The notes under the pieces were generated by a model. The model saw only the letters and a program-made list of their open reading frames with translations, was not told the DNA's origin and searched no databases. A stretch of 29,146 bases of DNA from the NCBI GenBank assembly GCA_034437795.1, contig DAOTTI010000102.1, positions 1-29,146 on the forward strand, written 5' to 3'. Position 1 is the first letter of the stretch. Each line of letters opens with the position of its first letter. Origin of the DNA: DAOTTI01 sp034437795. GTDB lineage: Bacteria > Chloroflexota > UBA11872 > UBA12225. Shown here piece by piece: positions 22,461-28,818 of the stretch. Position numbers and translations under genes: made by a program.

Positions 22461-22889
22461 CCCTCCAGCACCACGCTCCAGCCCATCCCGCCCCGTCATC
22501 GACCCGCGCTCCGTGGGGGCCGGCAGAACGCGCTGCACCGCCTCGACCACCTTGGCGATGCTGATCGGTCGGTGCAGCAAAGCAGCCAGGCGCGGGCGCA
22601 GGGGCTCCCAGGTCGCCTGCTCATAGGCGCCGGTGATCACGATGGCCGGCGCCTGCGGCGCCAGCTCCAGCAGCCCGACCGCCTTCTCCGGCGTGGCGTC
22701 CGCGTCGTCACGCGTGTCAAGCAGCAGCAGGCCGGGCTCAACCGATCCCGAGAGCAGTGCCCTGGCGGCGTCGCGCACACCCGGCGCCGCTTCCACCTCG
22801 TAGCCGGCCTCCTGAAGCTCGGCCAGAGCCAGCGCCCTGGCGCGCCAGTCGGCGGCGATCAGCAAGATGGGACGGAGCGTGCTTGCCAC
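22458..22889 (-). CDS. divergent response-regulator receiver-like protein
   Basis: A 143-residue single-domain protein with the REC fold pattern: a first strand PILLIAAD with an acidic residue (Asp14), LLLLDT with the candidate phosphoacceptor Asp58, IVITG with Thr86, and LLHRPIS, where the invariant Lys is Arg107. Loss of the Lys and of the second N-terminal acidic residue suggests an atypical receiver that may not be phosphorylated normally. There is no output domain, and the last ~20 residues are a disordered tail. The start is a GTG at 22887-22889, well supported by GAGGGAGG just upstream. No histidine kinase is adjacent. A stand-alone signalling or adaptor role is an inference. Confidence 0.7.
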   Translation of the reverse strand: MASTLRPILLIAADWRARALALAELQEAGYEVEAAPGVRDAARALLSGSVEPGLLLLDTRDDADATPEKAVGLLELAPQAPAIVITGAYEQATWEPLRPRLAALLHRPISIAKVVEAVQRVLPAPTERGSMTGRDGLERGAGG

Positions 22890-23369
22890 TGGCCTCCCTC
22901 AATCATAGGGACATCCGCATGCCGGGCAAGCCTCACCGCCAGTCCGGAGCAGTCACGGCCGCCGATCAGTTCCCTCTCCCTGTGGGGGCGGGTTCGGGTA
23001 ACCATGCAGCACGCAGTTGTTGACCGTGACCTCCCTCTCCCTGTGGGAGAGGGTTCGGGTGAGGGCTCCACTGGTGAATGCGCGGCACGGACGCGACCGA
23101 AGGGCGTGATGGCCGTGCCCGACGTCCCCACGTCTCCGCTTGGGACCGAGGGCCCCCCGACCACGGTGGGTGACATCCTCTCTCCGTGGCCTTCGTTCCC
23201 TCTCGCCGCGTCGGAGCGGGGGTGGCGAGGCCAAGCCGCATGGCGGGGCAGGGTGGGGCAGGGGTGCGGCGCGGCCCCGGCCGAAGCGGGTGAGGTCCGT
23301 CGCCGCGTCTCCGCGTCCCCGCACCGATCAGTCACAATCCCCTTATCTTCGCACCAAGGAGTGCCGCCC
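22890..23369. other. divergent gap with palindromes and a long repeat
   Basis: No gene is supported in these 480 bases between divergently transcribed genes. There are two palindromic elements, at 22970-23000 (CCCTCTCCCTGTGGGGGCGG) and 23031-23070 (CTCCCTGTGGGAGAGGGTTC, with tail GGTGAGGGCTCCACT). Copy B of the second long family covers about 23199-23312. The last ~40 bases are less GC-rich; TTATCTT near 23343 may contribute to a promoter for the methyltransferase gene, but no -35 box is convincing. Confidence 0.65.
23199..23312 (+). repeat. second dispersed repeat family, copy B
   Basis: Aligns to 9778-9886 over about 100 bp. The conserved blocks are CGCGTCGG-like, GGCGGGGCAGGGTGGGGC, GGGGTGCGGCGCGGCCCCG and CCGAAGCGGGTGAGG, with point differences in between. 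It has the same orientation as copy A. A shorter related end (GACCGAAGGGCGTGATGG) lies near 23093. Confidence 0.65.
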
Positions 23370-24122
23370 ATGCCAGAGGCGATACCGGACTACGGGCCAT
23401 CCACCTACGGCGAACGCATCGCCGGCGTGTACGACGCCTGGCATGAGGGCGCGACGGACGTGCCGGCCACCGTGGCCGTGCTGGCAGACCTGGCGCGAGG
23501 CGGGCGCGTCCTGGAGCTGGGTGTCGGCACCGGACGCATCGCCCTGCCCCTGGCGGCCCAGGGCGTGGAGGTCCACGGCATCGATGCGTCGGAGGCCATG
23601 ATCGCCCGATTGCGCGCCAAGCCAGGCGGTGCCCAGCTCTCGGTCACCATCGGCGACTTCGCCGACGTCGCGGTGGACGGCGCCTTCTCCCTGATCTTCG
23701 TCGTCTTCAATACCTTCTTCGCCCTGCCGTCGCAAGAAGACCAGGTGCGGTGCTTTCGCAACGTGGCCCGCCACCTCGCGCCGGACGGCCTGTTCCTGAT
23801 CGAGGCGTTCGTGCCAGACCCCACCCGCTACGTGCGTGGCCAGTCGGTCTGGACGACGCGGGTCGACTTGGACGAGGTGCGCCTCACCGTGGCGCAGCAC
23901 GACCCCGTGGGACAGCGGGTGATGAGCCAGCACGTCGTGCTCGCCCCGGGCGGCATCCGCCTCTACCCCGTCCAGCTCCGCTACGCCTGGCCCAGCGAGC
24001 TTGACCTGATGGCCCAGCTCGCCGGCCTGTCTCTCAGAGAACGGTGGGCCGATTGGCAGCGCCGGCCGTTCAGCGCCGACACCGCCCGCCACATTTCAAT
24101 CTACGGCCACGCCCCGCCATAG
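23370..24122 (+). CDS. class I SAM-dependent methyltransferase
   Basis: A 250-residue Rossmann-fold methyltransferase. Motif I, VLELGVGTGR, is at residues 47-56, the acidic residue after beta-2 is in HGIDASEAM, and a motif IV-like segment, FSLIFVVFNTFFALPS, follows near residue 105; LAPDGLFLIEAF is the usual post-II strand. It resembles the UbiE/Methyltransf_25 group, but the substrate is not evident. The ATG at 23370 follows AAGGAG (23355-23360). The frame is open for ~270 codons upstream, but only through repeats. The gene is divergent from the receiver-like gene and ends 237 bases before the heparinase-like frame. Confidence 0.85.
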   Translation: MPEAIPDYGPSTYGERIAGVYDAWHEGATDVPATVAVLADLARGGRVLELGVGTGRIALPLAAQGVEVHGIDASEAMIARLRAKPGGAQLSVTIGDFADVAVDGAFSLIFVVFNTFFALPSQEDQVRCFRNVARHLAPDGLFLIEAFVPDPTRYVRGQSVWTTRVDLDEVRLTVAQHDPVGQRVMSQHVVLAPGGIRLYPVQLRYAWPSELDLMAQLAGLSLRERWADWQRRPFSADTARHISIYGHAPP

Positions 24123-24197
24123 CTCCGACTGGCAGCTACGCTCGACCGCACAACGCGCCGGTATCGATTGCGGCGGACGGAAGGCGCATATTGATAG

Positions 24198-24359
24198 CAG
24201 AGCGTCATAGTCGCCTCCCCCACACGGCCGGTCACCGCGGCCAGGCCGCGCCGTGGCAGCGCGAGGGTCCGGCGTCGTCCCTGGCTGGCCGCCTCCGGCC
24301 TGCTGCTCGCCGCCTGTGGCGGTACCATTCGCCCCACCAGCCCTGAGACCAGGCAGCCC
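24198..24359 (+). other. in-frame lipoprotein signal without a start codon
   Basis: The frame of the downstream lyase is open from 24198 and encodes a textbook lipoprotein signal just before its first ATG: RRRPWLAAS, then GLLLAAC with the lipobox Cys at codon 24315, then GGT and a Thr/Pro linker. However, no ATG, GTG or TTG lies in frame between the stop at 24195 and this signal. The codon in the expected start position (24267) is GTC, preceded by GCGAGG. A GTG-to-GTC change, a frameshift or a sequencing error would explain this. Confidence 0.6.
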
Positions 24360-26231
24360 ATGCCCAGCACGCCAGAAGAGCCAGCGCCGGCTCCGGCCGT
24401 CCGGCCACTCGCCCCGAGCGCCACGCTCCCATCGGAGGAGACCGTCCTGCAAACGCTGCGCCCGGGCCACCCGCGCCTTCTGCTGCTGCCGGACGACGTC
24501 GAGCGCATCCGGCGCCTCGTCGCCGGCGACGCCACGGCCCGAGCATACAAGGACAACCTGGTCCGGGCCGGAGAGCGGATCCTGGTCGAGCCGCCGGTGG
24601 AACGCGTGCTCATCGGTCCGCGCCTGCTCGACGTCAGCCGCCGCGTCTTGGAACGGGTCTATACTCTGGCCTTGCTCTATCGCCTGGACGGCGACCGCAA
24701 GTGGGCCACCCGCGCCACGGTCGAGATGCTGGCCGCGGCCTCGTTCAGCGACTGGAACCCCTCCCACTTCCTGGACGTGGCGGAGATGAGCCACGCCCTG
24801 GCCGTCGGCTACGACTGGCTCTACGACGCCCTTTCCGAGAGCGAGCGGGCGCCGATCAAGGCGGCCCTGGTGGAGAAGGGGCTGCGCGCGGCGGAGCAGG
24901 CCTATCGCACGCGGGCTTGGTGGGCGGAGAACCCGTTCAACTGGAACAACGTCTGCAACGGGGGCATCGCCACGGCGGCGCTGGCGGTGGCGGACGAGCA
25001 GCCGGACCTCGCCCGCTTCCTGCTGGCGCGGGCGCTGAGCGGCCTGCCCAAGGCGCTGGCGTCGTTCGCGCCGGACGGCGCCTGGGCGGAGGGCCCGGGC
25101 TACTGGAGCTACGCCACCAAGTACACCGTGCTCGCCTTCGCGGCGCTGGAAAGCGCCCTCGGCACCGACTTCGGGTTGAGCGCCATGCCCGGCCTGGCGG
25201 GGACCGGCCTCTTCCGGATCCAGAGCGCCGGCCCCACCGGCCTCTTCTTCAACTTCGCCGATGCGGCGGAGCGGGCGGGCGAGGAGCCGTCGCTCTTCTG
25301 GCTGGCCCGCCGCTACGACAACCCGCTCTACGCCTGGGCCGCGCGCGAGGCCGCCGCCGGCCGCGCATCGGCGCGCGACCTGCTGTGGTATGACCCCCGT
25401 GGCGGCAAGGACGAGCTAGCGTCGGTCCCACTTGACTGCTGGTACGAAGGCGCCCACCTCGTCTTCTTCCGCTCCGCCTGGGCGGATCCCAGGGCGCTCT
25501 ACGTCGGCTTCAAGGGCGGCGACAACCGCGCCAACCACTCGCACCTGGACCTTGGCACGTTCGTGCTGGACGCCCTCGGCCAGCGGTGGGTGCTCGACCT
25601 CGGCCCAGACGACTACAACCTGCCCGGCTACTTCCAGAGCCCGCAGCGCCCCACGTCGCGGCGCTGGACCTACTACCGCCTGCGCACCGAAGGGCACAAT
25701 ACCCTCACCCTGGACGGGCAGAACCAGGACCCAACCGCGGTGGCCCCGATCGTCGCCTTCCGCACGGCCAGGGAGAGCGCGCTGGCCATCGCCGACCTGA
25801 CGGCCGGCTACGCGCCGGCAGGCGGCAAGCGAGTGCGCCGCGGCATCGCCCTGCTCGATGGGCGCACCCGCCTCCTGGTGCAGGACGAAGTGGAGACCTC
25901 GCGCCCCGTGGCCGTGGCGTGGGCGATGCACACCAGAGCGGACGTCGTGCTTCCCGCAGGCCAGGCCAGGCAGGCGACGCTCCTCCAGGGCGGGGCCAGG
26001 CTAGAGGCGCAGCTCCTCGCGCCCAAGGACGCCCGCTTCGAGGTCGTCCCCGTGGAGATCAGCGCGCCCCAGCGTCCCGCTCCCGGGGTCAGGAAGCTGG
26101 TGGTGCGCCTCGCAGACAAGGTGACGGCCACGACCATCGCCGTCCTGCTCACCCCCATCACCCACGGCGCGCCGCCAAAGCCCGCCCCCGCCATCACCCC
26201 CCTCGACGCCTGGACCCCGCGCGGTTGGTGA
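24360..26231 (+). CDS. heparinase II/III-like polysaccharide lyase
   Basis: A large protein (623 residues from this ATG) with the two-part architecture of heparinase II/III-like lyases, which cleave uronic-acid-containing polysaccharides by beta-elimination. The N-terminal alpha/alpha-toroid (about residues 40-330) contains HPRLLLLPDDVERIRRL, SHALAVGYDWLYD and WNNVCNGGIA. The C-terminal beta-sandwich (about 370-600) contains FKGGDNRANHSHLDLGTFVL, where a conserved His and Asn lie, and RTEGHNTLTLDG with another conserved His. The ATG at 24360 leaves the product without its signal peptide, although a perfect lipoprotein signal is encoded in frame just upstream (24198-24359). The intended product was probably a surface lipoprotein. 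Its neighbours on the other strand are sugar-binding and oxidoreductase genes, consistent with carbohydrate use. Confidence 0.85.
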   Translation: MPSTPEEPAPAPAVRPLAPSATLPSEETVLQTLRPGHPRLLLLPDDVERIRRLVAGDATARAYKDNLVRAGERILVEPPVERVLIGPRLLDVSRRVLERVYTLALLYRLDGDRKWATRATVEMLAAASFSDWNPSHFLDVAEMSHALAVGYDWLYDALSESERAPIKAALVEKGLRAAEQAYRTRAWWAENPFNWNNVCNGGIATAALAVADEQPDLARFLLARALSGLPKALASFAPDGAWAEGPGYWSYATKYTVLAFAALESALGTDFGLSAMPGLAGTGLFRIQSAGPTGLFFNFADAAERAGEEPSLFWLARRYDNPLYAWAAREAAAGRASARDLLWYDPRGGKDELASVPLDCWYEGAHLVFFRSAWADPRALYVGFKGGDNRANHSHLDLGTFVLDALGQRWVLDLGPDDYNLPGYFQSPQRPTSRRWTYYRLRTEGHNTLTLDGQNQDPTAVAPIVAFRTARESALAIADLTAGYAPAGGKRVRRGIALLDGRTRLLVQDEVETSRPVAVAWAMHTRADVVLPAGQARQATLLQGGARLEAQLLAPKDARFEVVPVEISAPQRPAPGVRKLVVRLADKVTATTIAVLLTPITHGAPPKPAPAITPLDAWTPRGW

Positions 26232-26237
26232 TCAGTT

Positions 26238-26336
26238 CCCTCTCCCAGTGGGAGAGGGTGAGCAGCACGCGCCTGGAGGGGGCGCGGCTGGCCGGCCTCC
26301 TTCTCCCTGTGGGAGAGGGTGAGGGCTCCGCTTACC
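26238..26336 (+). repeat. two palindromic elements after the lyase gene
   Basis: The first is a perfect palindrome, CCCTCTCCC (26238-26246) and GGGAGAGGG (26250-26258), with an AGT loop. The second is at about 26301-26336 (TTCTCCCTGTGGGAGAGGG, tail GGTGAGGGCTCCGCT). Both lie just after the lyase stop and could act as weak factor-independent 3' hairpins, but no T tract follows. Confidence 0.75.
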
Positions 26337-26405
26337 TCCAATCCGCGCCAGCCCCTCCCGAAACCACGCTGTAACCCGCACCTCCCCTCGCTCCGAACCC
26401 TCAAC

Positions 26406-26433
26406 TTTGAAATTTGAACCTTGAGCCTTGAAC
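26406..26433 (+). repeat. heptamer array near the M20 fragment stop
   Basis: Four exact-register 7-mers: TTTGAAA (26406), TTTGAAC (26413), CTTGAGC (26420) and CTTGAAC (26427). The array is AT-rich compared with its surroundings and ends 5 bases from the stop codon of the minus-strand peptidase fragment. Confidence 0.75.
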
Positions 26434-26438
26434 GGTCT

Positions 26439-26777
26439 TCACACGCCGCAGTAGGCCAGGGCCGCCAGCACATAGACCTGGGCCGCGTGGGTCACGCGGC
26501 CGATCGAGACGCGCTCCTCATCGGAGTGCGCCGTCTCGTAGCCCGGCCCGTAGTACACCGTGGGGACACCCAGCTCGCGCACGTACAGGTTGGCGTCCCC
26601 CACCAGGGCCAGACCGACCTCCTCAGGCTCGCGCCCACTCACTCGCCGGCTGGCCCAGCGTAGCGCCTGCACCAGCGGGTGCGACGCCGGCGTTTCGAAC
26701 GGCTCGCGCACGCCTTCCAGCGCCAGGGTGCATCGCATGCCGGACAGCCCGCACGCCTGCGCCACCCGCTCCCCGGC
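26439..26777 (-). pseudogene. C-terminal fragment of an M20 family peptidase
   Basis: About 110 residues matching the end of M20 metallopeptidases (ArgE/DapE/carboxypeptidase G2 type). REPFETPASHPLVQALR belongs to the end of the dimerisation domain, LVGDANLY follows, and YYGPGYETAHSDEERV contains the last metal-binding His and the conserved Glu. The N-terminal two thirds of the enzyme, including the first metal ligands and the catalytic Glu, are missing. An in-frame TAG stands right before the fragment, and nothing upstream resembles the family. It cannot be active and is most likely a deletion remnant. It follows the solute-binding gene on the same strand. Confidence 0.78.
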
Positions 26778-26823
26778 CTAGCCGCGGCCTCGCCAGTACG
26801 CGACCCGCGGGACCACCCCACCG

Positions 26824-26851
26824 CCAGACGGCGCCGCTCGACGCCGTCTGG
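26824..26851 (-). terminator. hairpin 3' of the solute-binding protein gene
   Basis: A perfect 10-base inverted repeat, CCAGACGGCG (26824-26833) and CGCCGTCTGG (26842-26851), with an 8-base loop, 25 bases beyond the stop of the minus-strand solute-binding gene. It has the strength of a terminator stem, but no T run follows, so it may act in 3' end stability or with Rho instead. Confidence 0.45.
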
Positions 26852-26875
26852 GGCACGGGCCACTGCTCGGCTCAC

Positions 26876-28270
26876 TTACCCTCCGGGCCCCGCGCTCAGA
26901 ATGGCGGTGCCCTGGCGGGCGGCCTCCCGGGCCGCGTCGGCCACCGAGAGCTTGCGGTCGCGCGCCTCGTTCAGGATCCGCTGCACTACGCTGAACCACT
27001 TCCCGAACTGGCGCCCCTTCCAGAGGGCGCGGGTGTACGGGTAGCTGTCGATCACCGCCTGCCGGTTGACAGCCGGAGGCGCCTTGAGCCACACCTCCTG
27101 GAGAATGCGCTTGTGGGCCGGCAAGAGGCTGGTCAGCTCGGCGCGCAACCGCTGGCCCGTGCCGCCGGTGAAGAAGTACACGGCCTGCAGGGTGGCCTCG
27201 GGGTGGCGCGTCGCCTTGTACCCCGCAAACTGGTTCTGGGCCGCGCACGACGCCTGACCGCCGGAGGGGCCGCGGGGACCCGGCGCCACGTCCCACCAGA
27301 AGTCCTGCACCTGCGTCATGGTGGTGGCGAAGAGACCGGCGCTGGCCCAGAACATCCCCACCTTGCCCAGCACGAAGGGGTGGCCGCCGAGCGCCTTCTC
27401 GTCATCCGGCAGGGGCACCACCTGGTGCTTGTAGCGCAGATCCACGAGCCACTCCAGCGCGGCGACGGCCGCCGGCTCGTCCAGGGTCGTTCGGGTGGGC
27501 GACTCGCGCCGCTCGGTCACGTTCCCGCCGTTCTGCCACACGGCGGAGGGGAACTCGTAGTTCAGTGCGTGACCGACCAGCAGCCCCCACTGGCTCTGCT
27601 GCGGGTTCGCCGGGTCGCGGCGGGTCAGGCGGATGGCCGCTTCCTGGAGGTCCTTCCAGCGCCAGGACCCGTCGTGCGGCGGCAGCCGCACGCCGCTCTT
27701 CTGGAAGAGGTCGCGATTGTAGTACAGCACGGTGGTGTAGCCGGTGCTCGGCAGCGCGTAGTACTTCCCCTGGATGCGCTGGAACTCGGCGCCCCCGTAG
27801 AACTCGTCGGCGCTGATCCGGGCCTGCTTCATGTACGCGTCCAGCGGCAGGAGCAGCCCGTCGTAGGCCCAGGGCAGGAACTCCTCCATGTCCAGATTTG
27901 ACGCATCCGGCGGCGTGCCCGACACGATCTGGGCCACGATCTGCTCCTTGAACGTGGCGTAGTTGGTGAACTCAAGGTCAAGCGTGATGGTGGGGTACTG
28001 CTCCTTCCAGGCGGCGAAGGCCTGGTCGTACGACTGGCGCACGGCCTCAGAAGTGAAGTACGTCTTGAAGCGGACGGTGGCGGGGGCTGCGCTGGGGCCA
28101 CCGGCCGGCTCACCGCCCCTCGGCAGGCCGCAGGCGGCGAGCAGGGCGGCCCCGCCGGCGCCCAGCCCCGCTGCCTGCAAGAGTCGGCGCTTCGTGCTGC
28201 GGCCCGCCCCGCGTGGCCCGCCGACGGTGCACCCCGCCGCCCCGGTCCCCATGTGCGTCGTCCCCGTCAT
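26876..28270 (-). CDS. extracellular solute-binding lipoprotein, sugar ABC type
   Basis: A 464-residue binding protein for a family-1 carbohydrate ABC importer. The N-terminus has STKRRLLQAAGLGAGGAALL followed by the lipobox LLAAC, so it is a lipoprotein. The twin basic residues could suit Tat export, but the RR motif is incomplete. The mature domain opens VRFKTYFTSEAVRQSYDQAF, continues with PDASNLDMEEFLPWAYDG and YYNRDLFQKSG (a standard sugar-binding segment), and has several Trp-rich stretches. The ATG at 28270 is preceded by GGAGAAGG. A promoter with an overlapping dyad lies ~165-190 bases upstream. No permease genes are seen, but a second binding-protein remnant and an oxidoreductase precede it on the same strand. 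It differs clearly in sequence from the binding protein at 2028. Confidence 0.88.
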   Translation of the reverse strand: MTGTTHMGTGAAGCTVGGPRGAGRSTKRRLLQAAGLGAGGAALLAACGLPRGGEPAGGPSAAPATVRFKTYFTSEAVRQSYDQAFAAWKEQYPTITLDLEFTNYATFKEQIVAQIVSGTPPDASNLDMEEFLPWAYDGLLLPLDAYMKQARISADEFYGGAEFQRIQGKYYALPSTGYTTVLYYNRDLFQKSGVRLPPHDGSWRWKDLQEAAIRLTRRDPANPQQSQWGLLVGHALNYEFPSAVWQNGGNVTERRESPTRTTLDEPAAVAALEWLVDLRYKHQVVPLPDDEKALGGHPFVLGKVGMFWASAGLFATTMTQVQDFWWDVAPGPRGPSGGQASCAAQNQFAGYKATRHPEATLQAVYFFTGGTGQRLRAELTSLLPAHKRILQEVWLKAPPAVNRQAVIDSYPYTRALWKGRQFGKWFSVVQRILNEARDRKLSVADAAREAARQGTAILSAGPGG

Positions 28271-28393
28271 GTCTGGCCTTCTCCCCTCCTGGCCTATCGG
28301 ACCTGCGCCAGCGCGGGTCACGCCTGCCACGGCTTGAGATCTCGCAATACCTCGTTGCGTGGCCTGCTCTCGCGGCGTGGGCGCGCCGATGCA

Positions 28394-28425
28394 GGGCAGG
28401 CGCAAGGGGCGTCCCATGCTGGCCC
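28394..28425 (+). repeat. 32-bp direct repeat, copy 1
   Basis: A 32-base sequence beginning GGGCAGGCGCAAGGGGCGTC, repeated at 28469-28500 with one difference (T to C). This copy lies in the 5' untranslated region of the solute-binding gene. Confidence 0.8.
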
Positions 28426-28434
28426 CGCCACCCG

Positions 28435-28463
28435 ATCCTAGCATAGACCTTTGACCTGGTCAA
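28435..28463 (-). promoter_or_regulatory. promoter and operator-like dyad for the solute-binding gene
   Basis: Read on the minus strand: -35 TTGACC (28463-28458), a 17-base spacer, -10 TAGGAT (28440-28435), with TGC just before it as an extended -10. Overlapping the -35 is a perfect 13-base dyad, TTGACCTGGTCAA (28451-28463), of the size and GGTC content of GntR-family operators. Binding there would block RNA polymerase, so sugar-responsive repression is plausible; the regulator gene is not in the window. Confidence 0.6.
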
Positions 28464-28468
28464 GTGAG

Positions 28469-28500
28469 GGGCAGGCGCAAGGGGCGTCCCACGCTGGCCC
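28469..28500 (+). repeat. 32-bp direct repeat, copy 2
   Basis: Second copy of the sequence at 28394-28425, same orientation, 31 of 32 bases identical. The two copies bracket the promoter and dyad, leaving only 43 bases between them. Confidence 0.8.
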
Positions 28501-28536
28501 GCGGTTGCGTGTGGTGGATCAACCCTGCCGCTCCGC

Positions 28537-28818
28537 TCAAGTGTGCGGTCCACCGACCAGGAATAGGGTAGCGGCCGCGGCGAGTGCGGGCGCGCGGTTC
28601 CAGTAATCCTGGCCGGGCTCCCACGTCACGTTGATCTTGACCCCCGTCGCCTGCGCGGCCATCCGGAACGTCTCGTCCCACAGCTTCTGGCGGGCCTCAC
28701 CGAGCTGGTAGAACGACCAGGTAATCTCCTTCGGCCCGGCGATGCGCGCCGGCGCCTCCGCCCCACGGAGGCCACCGCACGCCGCCAGAAGCGCGGCCGC
28801 CGCGCGGGCTCCCAGCAT
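28537..28818 (-). pseudogene. N-terminal remnant of a solute-binding lipoprotein
   Basis: The first ~75 residues look like the start of a sugar ABC binding protein: a short hydrophobic signal ending in ALLAACGG, a linker, then ITWSFYQLGEARQKLWDETF and VKINVTWEPGQDYWNR. After that the sequence stops resembling the family, and the frame ends within ~20 codons. At least 300 residues are missing, so it is a truncated remnant. In-frame codons before the ATG (ERLTGRKW) suggest that the true start was also displaced by the palindromic element that now lies there (28843-28919). It overlaps, in another frame, the extended tail of the oxidoreductase. Confidence 0.7.

Noticed and set aside
22572..23369. 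Long frame upstream of the methyltransferase
   Set aside because: It only translates palindromic and long repeats; the ATG at 23370 has a good ribosome site and begins family sequence.
26238..26258. Palindrome as an intrinsic terminator of the lyase gene
   Set aside because: The stem is strong, but no T tract follows, and the same element occurs in places where termination makes no sense, such as upstream of starts.
2028..28270. Complete sugar ABC transporters around the two binding proteins
   Set aside because: No permease or ATPase gene is found anywhere in the window.
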